A DNA stretch of 64,000 nt from JAOTZA01 sp965224065 (GTDB taxonomy: Bacteria > Acidobacteriota > Thermoanaerobaculia > Multivoradales > JAHEKO01): positions 2,108,001 to 2,172,000 of the forward strand of contig CBDCYF010000005.1 of the NCBI GenBank assembly GCA_965224065.1, in the 5' to 3' direction. The translations under genes and the position numbers were made by a program. This document shows, one piece after another, positions 16,901-24,599 of this stretch (within the stretch, counting starts at the first letter, position 1; every line of letters begins with the position of its first letter). The notes under the pieces are model-generated. The model had not been told where the DNA came from. It made no database searches and saw nothing but the letters and a program-made list of their open reading frames with translations.

Positions 16901-18934
16901 GTAGGTCCCGTCCGGTTTCTTGACCTGCGAGGTCTTCCTGACTCCGTACTGGTACGTGTGCTCGACCCGGTACCCCCAGGTCGCGGGCGGCGTCCAGCCC
17001 GGGCCGGTGGACAGCGCCTGCAGATCCCCGCCATAGGTGGTCTCGGACAAGAGCTCTCCGTAGGATCCCGGCTCGAAGACCACCAGGATGTCGTTGGCCC
17101 CGCGAGATGTCCCCGAGGCCAGCACCCGTTGGGCTTTCAGGAACCCGTTGGCCGGGTCGAAGTCGAACTCCACCCGAGCCTCGGTCTCATACGTCGCTCC
17201 GGGCTCGGAGACCTCGATCGAGTCGTAGAGCGCCATCACCCAGGGATCGGTCTCCGGCACCGGAACATAGTTGTGGTTGCCGGTCGGTGTGTTGTTGGTT
17301 TGATTGAACTCGTAGGTCCCCCGAGCCGGGTTGAAGCTCGTCGTCGTCACCCGGGTGTCGGATGGCCTCAGGTCCCCGGTCACGGTGGCCTTGCGGTAGT
17401 GCCCCAGACCGTCGAAGTCCTCGTAGCTCGTGTCGATGTAGCGATCCCCATCGTCGTGGAAACGCACCCGCTGGCCCACCAGGCGCTGGTTGTTGTTCGA
17501 CCATTGGTCCAGAACCGAAGCATGGGCCGTCGACGGGAGCTCATCGTGCTCGTATTGAACGTAGGTCGAGCGGAGCTTGGTCCCCGCACACCACGTCCCC
17601 GACGTGTTCGACGTCCACACCTCCTGCGACAGAAACCGGCCCCCGTCCGATTGGGTCTCGTCAAACGGCAGCCCCATCTGCCACCCTCGCCAGCCCGCCG
17701 TCGTCACCACCGGGTCGGCGTAGAAGAAGCTCCGCGTGCAGCTCCCGTCCGGCGACACCACGTCGGTCCGCGTCCGGTCCTGGGGGGTCTGCCCCACCGG
17801 CAGGAGCTTCTGTGAGTACGTCCAGATGCCCTCGATCGTCCCGTTGCGGGTCAAGAGCGTCCGCGTCTCCACCCCCGCCCCCGTGTCGATATACGGGTAG
17901 CTCGACGTCGGAAACTCGAACTCCTGGAAGTCCCACTCGATCTTGCCCTTGGTCGGAAGCTCGATCCCGGCCAACACCCCCGGGATGTCCTCCGGGTCGC
18001 CTGTGCCCCAGGTGTCGTAGTAGTGCGGCTGGCCGGCCGAGTCGAGCATCCGGTAGCTCGAGCCGTCCGGGTAGGTGATCTGGGTCAACAGAGGCACCAG
18101 GATCCGGTCGTTGTTGAACGGGTAAGTGTCCTTGGCACTCCGCCACCGGTGCTGCTCCCAGTAGGTCAACGAATAGACCGCCCGCTGGCCCCCCACTGTC
18201 TCGTAGTCGATCTCGGTCACCTGGAGGTTGAGCTGGCCCGTATCGGAGCGCACGTAGTGGGTCCGGCCGTGCCGGTCGGTGATCGTCCAGAGCGTGGCGT
18301 CTGAGTTGTAGGCGATGTCGTGGTAGTTGCCGAAGGCATCCTCCAACCGCGTCGGGAGCCAGACGTAGTACCAGCCCCAGAGCTTCTTGGTGAAGGTGTG
18401 CTCGGAGCCGTCCGGGAACTCGATCGTTCGCACCAGATCGCTCCCCGTCATCCTGAGATAAGAGCCGTCGCGCGTGTACTGCGGGCCGGTCAGAGTGTTC
18501 TGCCCCGGGTTGGGCTCTTCGCCGATGTGGAGCGAGTCAAAGAACGTGTGCGTGCTCCCGTCCGGACCCTCGTAGACCCAGTGGTTCTCGTTGTTGGGCC
18601 AGTAGTTGTACTTATACACCCGGCCCAGCGAGAGCACCCAGCCCAGACCCGCGTTCGAGCGCGGGTGGGCAAGGGCCTCGATGCCGAACGGGGCCCGATC
18701 CTCATACGTCCAGACGTGGCTGTTGTAGACCAGCGTAAAGAGCGGACCGACCGGGATCGACAGCGACAACCCGCCGTTGTAGGCCGAGATGCTGTCGATG
18801 TCCGAGCCGTGGAGACCCGGAGCGCTCAGGCCACCTTCCTGGTTCGGGTGCTCCATGGCATAGAGGGCGGGTGGGGCCAGAAGAAGCAGTGCGAGTAGGA
18901 GCGGGTAGCGGTACGGCACAGATCGTCCCCTCAT
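13940..18934 (-). CDS. Large secreted RHS-repeat protein with JAB/DUF4329-like C-terminal tip
   Basis: A 1664-aa protein whose ATG at 18934 overlaps the upstream stop (ATGA). A signal peptide (RYPLLLALLLLAPPALYA) is followed by the N-terminal sheet region (GGLSLSIPVGPLFTLVYNS) and then about 1200 residues of RHS/YD repeats (YEYDAMGRLTRVEDR; GSLRLVTDGTGQIVGEH). The core closes with YYSPHLGRFLQVDELK and LLDPDGK near residue 1435. The roughly 229-residue tip holds a glycine stretch and FDYHTHESNWFPTPGADTN followed by GFILTDRGVTLWVPGG, the H-x-H...P-S/T-PGxxD arrangement of DUF4329/JAB-like domains. RHS shells encapsulate and deliver such tips. No VgrG or PAAR partner is visible, so secretion is probably through the general pathway. 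Confidence 0.82.
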   Translation of the reverse strand: MRGRSVPYRYPLLLALLLLAPPALYAMEHPNQEGGLSAPGLHGSDIDSISAYNGGLSLSIPVGPLFTLVYNSHVWTYEDRAPFGIEALAHPRSNAGLGWVLSLGRVYKYNYWPNNENHWVYEGPDGSTHTFFDSLHIGEEPNPGQNTLTGPQYTRDGSYLRMTGSDLVRTIEFPDGSEHTFTKKLWGWYYVWLPTRLEDAFGNYHDIAYNSDATLWTITDRHGRTHYVRSDTGQLNLQVTEIDYETVGGQRAVYSLTYWEQHRWRSAKDTYPFNNDRILVPLLTQITYPDGSSYRMLDSAGQPHYYDTWGTGDPEDIPGVLAGIELPTKGKIEWDFQEFEFPTSSYPYIDTGAGVETRTLLTRNGTIEGIWTYSQKLLPVGQTPQDRTRTDVVSPDGSCTRSFFYADPVVTTAGWRGWQMGLPFDETQSDGGRFLSQEVWTSNTSGTWCAGTKLRSTYVQYEHDELPSTAHASVLDQWSNNNQRLVGQRVRFHDDGDRYIDTSYEDFDGLGHYRKATVTGDLRPSDTRVTTTSFNPARGTYEFNQTNNTPTGNHNYVPVPETDPWVMALYDSIEVSEPGATYETEARVEFDFDPANGFLKAQRVLASGTSRGANDILVVFEPGSYGELLSETTYGGDLQALSTGPGWTPPATWGYRVEHTYQYGVRKTSQVKKPDGTYFPFFSYDVDLDASTGRVLTSRDPSGVETDYVYDLMGRAVEVVPEAGAKSVATLTHATGSQPFQYAVAQKTAGGTVLSQQETWYDDFGRSWKERRFLPDHGWVERETLYDAMSRRASVSAWGDFTKKTEYLGYDAFGRPATIRPPEGSSHDQTFTYQGERQVYHYSKVATSASSEESVASITRRDSFGRLYQVLQKPFADATWMSATYYHDVGNRLARIYRNEPKLSVAQNRYFEYDNRGLLLRERHPEKGALGNNWVDYSEYDVHGNAGRVLDGSSDLGYEYDAMGRLTRVEDRNQGDRVLKEFVYDGGAGSGEGKLKSATRHNYVTLPWVGSEQDLWVKNTFAYNAPGGRLSRLWTRFVSSLYYQDQTYNDLGQVETLDYPECSASTVCPQVPAPSRTLTHTFDSGALRSVSGWTGNLAVHPSGSLAELPHANTVSDETDVDGVSPDRLGRSYTTGATPAGSNWDSGAVSYDGSGNIKAIGAETYVYDKVSRIASGTAAGDTQSYTYDGFCNLTAITHTPAGGSPQTRTISTVASTNRLSMAAYDDRGNVTGWAGNSYTYDALGSMSQMNGGQWTYLYNAKDERVAVLTNDSPQSERYAIRGPGGRVMRELEVTGAYTSANLSWVQDYVYAGGRLIGSDSAANGVRHYHRDHLGSLRLVTDGTGQIVGEHTYLPYGEEVSGSTADGEAYRYTVHARDENYSGTDDDLDYMMARYYSPHLGRFLQVDELKGKAEDPQTLNRYAYVKGGPLVLLDPDGKNPRFFSRIDVMGERENEPFSRGGIDYSWIQPPWSREFWFSPSSGGGGGGHVTDETLYLRSGCGLAMVGATVKNRNWRRGWARVTTGPNRRQILDLFARLLSLSAPMGPDGTRQWGREYSGYAYYDQNTGEFGLTQTEGRTGSHSPIPNPEEGQIVLFDYHTHESNWFPTPGADTNLPWDGFILTDRGVTLWVPGGRWVGLDELVTAPWSYFGRDPWGLVPESGRKNCF
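14667..15427. repeat. 761-bp direct repeat of RHS core, copy in full-length RHS gene
   Basis: Partner of 12170-12930. It spans the core from the SRIASG turn to the NRYAYVKG motif just before the tip. Segments of the same region also occur as short remnants at 6523, 7688 and 8957. Confidence 0.85.
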
Positions 18935-19602
18935 CGCGCTCCCTCCGAGTCGACCGATCCGAAGCGAACGGCGAAGAACCGCAGGGCTCGCGGGTCGACC
19001 CCCAGCACCACGTCTCCCGCGCGAAGCTCGTCGAAGGCTGACTCGGTCTGACCCACAGGATCCGCCTCGGAAAGATCCACCTCGAGCTCTCCATCGGAGG
19101 AGACCCCGCGGTCCCGCGGACCCCCTTCGGAGGCCGCGAAGGTCCAGGCTCCCTCCCCCGGACGGGCCACCAGTAGCTCGACCGACTCGAAGTCGTGCTT
19201 TAGCCGGCGAAGCGACCCCTCGGGCGATCTCGCAAGCCCCCGCGAACCGTCGAACGCCACCTCCCGGGCCGAAGAGCCCTCCGGCCCCCCGATCGCGAGC
19301 TCGCCCGTCGACAGATCCACCACCGCCCACACCGAGGCCTGAGAGACTCCTCGCTCCGGCCGGATCTCGACCGAGCCGTCCCCATCGTCGTCCGCCACCA
19401 GCTCGCTCCAACGAACCAAGCGCACCGACCACGGCAGCGACTCCCGCGAGACCGAAAACACCGCCGCCGTCGCCCCGGGCTCGAGCGCGGACGCCACCAC
19501 GCCCTCCCCGGTGAACTTCAGATCCACCGCCCCGGCCGAGACCGCGGACAGCACAAACACCGCCGCCGGCGCCACCGCCGCGGCGAAGAAACGCTTCTTC
19601 AT
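18931..19602 (-). CDS. Exported hypothetical protein coupled to the RHS gene
   Basis: A 223-aa protein with a signal peptide (KKRFFAAAVAPAAVFVLSAV) starting at ATG 19602 after an AAGGAGGGG ribosome site. The mature part is acidic and beta-rich (SVWAVVDLSTGELAIGGPEG; SVELLVARPGEGAWTFAAS) and ends with a repeated AGDVVLGVDPRALRFFAVRFG block. Its stop overlaps the RHS start as ATGA, so the two are probably made in fixed ratio. It could be a chaperone, anchor or delivery partner for the RHS shell; the sequence does not say which. It is the first gene of the RHS transcript. Confidence 0.6.
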   Translation of the reverse strand: MKKRFFAAAVAPAAVFVLSAVSAGAVDLKFTGEGVVASALEPGATAAVFSVSRESLPWSVRLVRWSELVADDDGDGSVEIRPERGVSQASVWAVVDLSTGELAIGGPEGSSAREVAFDGSRGLARSPEGSLRRLKHDFESVELLVARPGEGAWTFAASEGGPRDRGVSSDGELEVDLSEADPVGQTESAFDELRAGDVVLGVDPRALRFFAVRFGSVDSEGAR

Positions 19603-19834
19603 GGGGACCCCTCCTTTTTGATCAACCGGAGCCAACGCTCCGAACCACGAGGCCGTCCCCCTGAACCGTCTTCGTGGAAGTTCGGGCCTCAATGTAGCAC
19701 AACCGAGCATCCGGTCTCATTCGATCCGGTTAGACCGGCCGCTACCGGCTGAGGTTCCCGCGGCGGAACCCCTTTGGCGTACCCGCCCGGCGTTCTGCTT
19801 GCTACTTGCGGCTAACTCCGTGTGGCTACTTTCT

Positions 19835-20359
19835 TCAGAGCCGCTCAGCGGCCATCCGCGCCAGCTCGAGGACGCGGGCTTTGTCGTCACCATACGCGCC
19901 GAGCGTCAAGTCCCCGCGCAGGAGAACGTTCACCGAGTGCTGGCGCTCTTTCTCGCTGTAGGTGATGTAGGCCTCGTCGCCAAGTCCCGGAACCGGCTCC
20001 AACTCGAGGTCCTCGAACTGCCGTGCCAGCTCGAAATCCGTCTCCGGGCTGACCCAGACCACATAGATTCCACGCGACTGCTCGAAGTAGGTGCACTCGC
20101 TCATGTAGTCCTTGGGGCTCGCACTGGGGTCGCGGTTGAATTCGATGCCCAGTCTTTTTCGGACCGCGTCGCCGGGCAGCAGGGCACACAGATCGAGGCT
20201 GGCGAAGTCCCGAGAGGATTGCGATGCCATCGCCGTCGCCGTTGGCGATGGCGATGGCTCCGGGCCCGCTCCTCCCGACCCGGTCTCGGCGACGGGCTCG
20301 GCCTGGCCGCAGCCCAGAACGGACCCGAGCGCGGCGATGGCGAAGAGTTGTTTGTTCAT
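19835..20359 (-). CDS. Lipoprotein, DUF3558-like hypothetical
   Basis: A 174-aa protein. The start KQLFAIAALGSVLGCGQAE is a signal with lipobox LGC, followed by a P/S/T-rich linker. The folded part begins DLCALLPGDAVRKRLGIE and includes ECTYFEQSRGIYVVWVS and GLGDEAYITYSEKE, resembling the 'C-L...C-x-W' layout of DUF3558-type domains. The role is unknown. It starts 11 bp after the stop of the beta-helix gene, so they probably form an operon. Confidence 0.58.
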   Translation of the reverse strand: MNKQLFAIAALGSVLGCGQAEPVAETGSGGAGPEPSPSPTATAMASQSSRDFASLDLCALLPGDAVRKRLGIEFNRDPSASPKDYMSECTYFEQSRGIYVVWVSPETDFELARQFEDLELEPVPGLGDEAYITYSEKERQHSVNVLLRGDLTLGAYGDDKARVLELARMAAERL

Positions 20360-20370
20360 TCGTACTCCTC

Positions 20371-21849
20371 CTAGGGCAAGGTCATGCCCGAACCGGCAGC
20401 CGGATCTCGAATGAACTCGAACGTGCCGCCGTTCAAAATGGCGAAGCTCGGGTCGATGGACACGCCGTCGCGAGCGCGAAAGGTCGCGTGGCCCCCGGCC
20501 CAGACTTCAAAGTTGATGGCGTAGATGGACAGGCACCCCTCGAACTCCTCGGTGCCGGTGATGATCTCGAACCCGACGAAGAGCTCGGGGTCCCCCAGAC
20601 ACGGCAGTACCTCCACCGCGCCTATGTCGCAGGTGGCGACGCCGCTCTTGTCTCCATCGAGCGGACGGGTCGCGCCGCGCTGGTCGTCGGTTTCACAGGT
20701 CGAATTCTCGCCGGCGTCGACCACCGGCCCCGAGAGAGCCGGCACCATCGTCCGCGTCGTTCCGCCGTTCAACTGCAACGGCCCCAGCAGCGGATCGGTC
20801 GCGGGCAGATCCCCCATTGCCGCGCTCAGACCACACGAGTTGTCGCTGTCCAGATTGTGGTTCCCGGCGACGTCGAAAACCCCGGCCGAGTTGAACTGAC
20901 AATCGGCCTTGCCGTCGGGGTTCGAGTCCGTGTTGTGAGCGATGATCGTATTTTTGATCACCACGCTGTCGAGCCCGGTGGCCGAGAAGTACTGAACGCC
21001 CTCGTTGCCGTTGTCGACAACGGTCGAGTTCAACAGGGAAAGCCCGGTGTTGGACACCGCGATGCCGTTTTTCTGGTTCCCGGCGATCGTAGTATTGCGA
21101 ACCGTCACGGCGCCGCCGTCCGATGTCAGGGCACCGTCGCCGCCAAACGGGCTCTGGTTGCCGGCAATCTCGCTCTCCTCGATCTCGAGAAAGCCAATGT
21201 TGGAGATGGCGCTCCCGGTGAAATCGGCGGTGTTGCCGACCAGGGCCACGTCCACCAGCCGATCGACCACCGGGAAACCGCCGGTGTCCGGCTCCAACCG
21301 CAGCGCGCCGCCGGTCGAAGCATGATTCCCCACCAACCGCGAGGAAGTCACCATGATCAGGGTGTCGGGCCGCCCCCGGATGGCCCCTCCGTTCGACGCT
21401 CCGGCGTCGCCCCCGGTGAGCACCAGCCCGACAAAGGTCGCCGGCGCCGGGGAGTGAACGTCGAAGATCCGGTCGATCCCGGCGGCGTCGATCACCGGCC
21501 GGAAGTCGCCCGCCGCCAGAGAGCCGATCGCCACCGATTCGGTAATGTCCAGGTCCCCCGAGATCGCCGCGTCTTCCCCCGCCCCGATCTGATCGAGGAC
21601 GATCTCGAAGCCGCCGGGGATGACGATCACGTCGTGGCCGGGGAGCGCGTTGGCCTCCTGTACCGCCGCGCGCAGCGTGCAGCGCTGGTTGGGCGGCGGA
21701 AAGGTCGCCCAGGCACACACTCCGTCGCCCGGGTTCAAGTCCCCGGCATCGACGACGGTCGTGTCGACCAGAAAGTTGGCGGCGTGAACCGCCGCGGGCA
21801 CAAGCCCTGCCAGACAGCCTAAGATGACAAATGCTCTGTTTTTTCTCAT
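20371..21849 (-). CDS. Secreted right-handed beta-helix protein (CSLREA / choice-of-anchor Q type)
   Basis: A 492-aa exported protein with signal RAFVILGCLAGLVPAAVHA. Just after it comes a CSLREA-like motif (CTLRAAVQEANALPGHDVI), which marks a family of surface proteins of metagenomic phyla. About ten helix turns follow, rich in G-N-T-A and 'NxxxxGNxA' (IAGNQKNGIAVSNTG; LLNSTVVDNGNEGVQYF). The end matches choice-of-anchor Q (VVDAGENSTCETDDQRGATR, then CDIGAVEV), with a short extra C-terminal domain. It probably binds or cleaves extracellular polysaccharide; no catalytic residues can be assigned. Confidence 0.78.
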   Translation of the reverse strand: MRKNRAFVILGCLAGLVPAAVHAANFLVDTTVVDAGDLNPGDGVCAWATFPPPNQRCTLRAAVQEANALPGHDVIVIPGGFEIVLDQIGAGEDAAISGDLDITESVAIGSLAAGDFRPVIDAAGIDRIFDVHSPAPATFVGLVLTGGDAGASNGGAIRGRPDTLIMVTSSRLVGNHASTGGALRLEPDTGGFPVVDRLVDVALVGNTADFTGSAISNIGFLEIEESEIAGNQSPFGGDGALTSDGGAVTVRNTTIAGNQKNGIAVSNTGLSLLNSTVVDNGNEGVQYFSATGLDSVVIKNTIIAHNTDSNPDGKADCQFNSAGVFDVAGNHNLDSDNSCGLSAAMGDLPATDPLLGPLQLNGGTTRTMVPALSGPVVDAGENSTCETDDQRGATRPLDGDKSGVATCDIGAVEVLPCLGDPELFVGFEIITGTEEFEGCLSIYAINFEVWAGGHATFRARDGVSIDPSFAILNGGTFEFIRDPAAGSGMTLP

Positions 21850-21962
21850 CGCTCGATTCCTCGCCGGCCAGAACGCCCCTCACCCGGTTCCACGGAAACC
21901 GGCTCGGAAATGGCTCAGAGAGTGCCGCCTGATTTTTGGGCCAGGAGGCTGGGCGGTAGAAA

Positions 21963-22535
21963 CTAGCGACTCATCGCGTCGTACAGGAAGGCCCTGGCCT
22001 TGGACCAGTCACGCTTGACGGTGCTGGTCGAGCTGCACAAAAGCTCGGCCGTCTCGGAGATCGACAGACCGCCAAAAAAGCGTAGCTCGACGATTTGCGC
22101 GAGCCGCGGGTCGATGACCTCCAGGCTTCCCAGGGCCTCGTCGAGCGCGACCAGCTCTTGGGCCCGCTCCTCGACCGAGACCTTGCCCTCGTCGAGTGCG
22201 GTCTTGTCCACCATCCCGCCGCGCTTCAGGGAGCCGCGGCGGCGCGCGTGATCGACCAGGATCTGTCGCATCGCCCGGGCGGCGACCGCATAGAAATGTT
22301 GCCGGTCATTGAGCGAGACCCGGGCCGGATCGACCAACTTGAGGTAGGCCTCGTGGACCAGGCCGGTGGGGGCGAGTGTGTCGCCGGGTGGGCGGCGACC
22401 GAGCTGGGCTCGGGCCATCCGCCTCAGGTGCTGATAGACGAGCGGAAAGACCCGTTGCGGCGCCTCGCCGTCTCCTTCGGCCCACTCCTTGAGCAGTTGG
22501 GTGATCTCGCCCGGGGCGGCGTCTGCTTGCGTCAC
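21963..22535 (-). CDS. ECF-type RNA polymerase sigma factor (TIGR02999-like)
   Basis: A 190-aa cytoplasmic sigma factor. GTG 22535 is chosen because GGAGG lies 4 bases upstream and because it gives the family length (about 185 aa). Region 2 contains FPLVYQHLRRMARAQL, LVHEAYLKL and HFYAVAARAMRQILVDHAR; region 4 contains RLAQIVELRFFGGLSISETA and STSTVKRDWSKARAFL. These blocks are typical of the ECF group common in Acidobacteria and Planctomycetes, where it is usually next to a Ser/Thr kinase. No kinase is present here; it is divergent from the NfeD-like gene. Confidence 0.88.
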   Translation of the reverse strand: MTQADAAPGEITQLLKEWAEGDGEAPQRVFPLVYQHLRRMARAQLGRRPPGDTLAPTGLVHEAYLKLVDPARVSLNDRQHFYAVAARAMRQILVDHARRRGSLKRGGMVDKTALDEGKVSVEERAQELVALDEALGSLEVIDPRLAQIVELRFFGGLSISETAELLCSSTSTVKRDWSKARAFLYDAMSR

Positions 22536-22633
22536 GCGACCTCCGTCCGTCGAGGGCCAGCCTAGCAGCCCGACGACGAGGATGGAGTCTCTCGGGCGCA
22601 ACGAGCCCGTCGGCGCTACAATCGAGGGCAACG

Positions 22634-23203
22634 ATGGAGCTCTGGTGGGATTCACTCGCGACGCCGCTGCGCGTCTTCTATGTGATCGCGATCTCCACCA
22701 CCGCTTTTATGCTCCTGCAGTTGGCGGCGCTCCTGCTGGGCCTGGGGGACGGCGACATCGACGTGGACGGGACCGATGCCGACGGCGGCGGTGGACACGT
22801 GCTGTCGGTACGCACCGTCTCGGCATTCCTCGCCGGCTTTGGCTGGACCGGCGTGGTGGCCCTCAAGCGCGGGTTGTCGTTGCCGCTCACCCTGGTCCTG
22901 GCACTCGCCGTCGGCGGTCTCTTTATGCTGGGCGTGCTCGCTCTGATGCGCACGCTCTACGGTCTGCGCTACAGCGGCACTCTCGACTACAAAAATGCCA
23001 TCGGTGAGGTCGGCAACGTCTATCTCAGAATCCCGGCGGCGATGAAGAGCCCCGGACAGATCGAGGTGCGCGTCCAGGGCCGGCTGGCGGTCGTCCAGGC
23101 CTTTACCAAGGCCGATCGGGACCTGGAAAAGGACACCCGCGTCCGGGTCGTGGACACCCTGGACCAGAACACGCTCGTCGTCGAACCGCTCGAGGAGGCC
23201 TGA
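22634..23203 (+). CDS. NfeD-like membrane protein with OB-fold tail
   Basis: A 189-aa protein. Three hydrophobic segments (around residues 13-35, 58-75, 84-105) enclose an acidic Gly/Asp-rich loop (GDGDIDVDGTDADGGGGH). The C-terminal 75 residues (IGEVGNVYLRIPAAMKSPGQ, then EVRVQGRLAVVQAFTK and TLVVEPL) form the small OB-like barrel of NfeD-type proteins. It is 7 bp before the flotillin gene. NfeD and flotillin proteins act together in membrane microdomains, so joint function is likely. Confidence 0.75.
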   Translation: MELWWDSLATPLRVFYVIAISTTAFMLLQLAALLLGLGDGDIDVDGTDADGGGGHVLSVRTVSAFLAGFGWTGVVALKRGLSLPLTLVLALAVGGLFMLGVLALMRTLYGLRYSGTLDYKNAIGEVGNVYLRIPAAMKSPGQIEVRVQGRLAVVQAFTKADRDLEKDTRVRVVDTLDQNTLVVEPLEEA

Positions 23204-23210
23204 AACACCC

Positions 23211-24599
23211 ATGGAATATCTCTTTCTGATCCTCGTCGCCTTCTTTATCGCCATTCTGACGATCGCGGCGTTCCTGTCTCGCTACAAGCGCTGCCCCTCG
23301 GACAAGATCCTGGTGGTCTACGGCAAGATCGCCGGCGGCGGGCGAGGCGGGCTGTCGGCCAAGTGCTACCACGGTGGCGCGGCCTTTGTGTGGCCGGTAC
23401 TCCAGGCCTACAAGTTCCTGGACCTGACGCCGATGACCATCGACATCAAGCTCGAAGGAGCGCTCTCGAAGCAGAACATCCGGGTCAATACTCCTTCGAC
23501 CTTCACCGTCGGCATCTCGACCGAACCGGGTGTGATGGAGAACGCTGCCGAGCGTCTTCTCGACCTCGACATGCAACGGATCTCCGATCTCGGCCGCGAC
23601 ATCATCTTTGGCCAGATGCGCGTGGTCCTGGCCACCATGCCGATCGAGGAGATCAACGCCGACCGCGACAAGCTGATCGAGAACATCACCGGTGGTGTCG
23701 AGGTCGAGCTCCGGAAGGTCGGCCTGAGGCTGATCAACGTCAACATCCAGGACATCACCGACGAGTCCGGGTACATCGACGCGCTGGGCAAGGAGGCCGC
23801 GGCTCGCGCCATCAATGAAGCCAAGGTCCAGGTGGCCGAGAAGGAGCGCGACGGTGAGATCGGCCGGGCCAACGCCGAGCGCGACCGGCGCGTCAGCGTC
23901 GCCGCCGCCGGAGCTACCGCGGTCGAGGGCGAGAACACTGCCAAGATCACCATCGCCCAGTCCAACGCCCGGCGGCGCGAGCAAGAGGCCGAAGCCGAAC
24001 GGGCCGCCAGCGCCGCCGAGCTGGTCAAGCAGGCCCAGGCGCTCGAAGAGTCGTTTATCGCCGAGGAGGCCGCCGAACGCTCCCGTGCCCGGCGCGAAGA
24101 AGCCACCAAGATGGCGGACATCGTCGTACCGGCCCAGATCAAGAAAAAGGAGATCGAGACCCTGGCCGAGGCCGAGGCCGAGCGCGTGCGGCGCACCCGT
24201 CAGGGCGAGGCCGACGGTCTGCGCGCGGTCATGGAGGCCGAAGCCGAGGGCCTGAAGGCGATTCTGACCCGCAAGGCCGAGGGCTTCGACCAGATCGTCG
24301 GCGCCGCGCGGGGACTGCCCGAGCTGGCCTCGCTCCTGCTGGTCACCGAGCAGCTTCCCAAGCTGGTCGAGGAGCAGGTCAAGGCCATCTCCAACCTGAA
24401 CATCGATTCGGTCACCGTGTGGGAAGGCGGGCGCGGCGCCGACGGCAAGACGGCGACCGCGGATTTTGTCTCCGGCCTGGTGGGCGCGCTGCCACCACTC
24501 CACGATCTGGCCAAAAACGTCGGCGTCAAGCTGCCGGAGTATCTGGGTCGGCAGGAAACGGACGAGGAAGGCTCCGGCGGTGGCGAGACCGACGAGTAA
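23211..24599 (+). CDS. Flotillin-family SPFH-domain protein
   Basis: A 462-aa membrane protein. An N-terminal membrane segment (YLFLILVAFFIAILTIAAFL) precedes the SPFH/band-7 domain (residues about 30-200; VVYGKIAGGG, PMTIDIKLEGALSKQNIRVN, LRLINVNIQDITDESGYI). A long Ala/Glu/Arg coiled coil follows (about 200-350) with EAEAERVRRTRQGEAD, then a flotillin C-terminal region and an acidic GGGETDE tail. It scaffolds detergent-resistant membrane patches in other bacteria. It is operonic with the NfeD-like gene and overlaps the next gene by 20 bp. Confidence 0.88.
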   Translation: MEYLFLILVAFFIAILTIAAFLSRYKRCPSDKILVVYGKIAGGGRGGLSAKCYHGGAAFVWPVLQAYKFLDLTPMTIDIKLEGALSKQNIRVNTPSTFTVGISTEPGVMENAAERLLDLDMQRISDLGRDIIFGQMRVVLATMPIEEINADRDKLIENITGGVEVELRKVGLRLINVNIQDITDESGYIDALGKEAAARAINEAKVQVAEKERDGEIGRANAERDRRVSVAAAGATAVEGENTAKITIAQSNARRREQEAEAERAASAAELVKQAQALEESFIAEEAAERSRARREEATKMADIVVPAQIKKKEIETLAEAEAERVRRTRQGEADGLRAVMEAEAEGLKAILTRKAEGFDQIVGAARGLPELASLLLVTEQLPKLVEEQVKAISNLNIDSVTVWEGGRGADGKTATADFVSGLVGALPPLHDLAKNVGVKLPEYLGRQETDEEGSGGGETDE

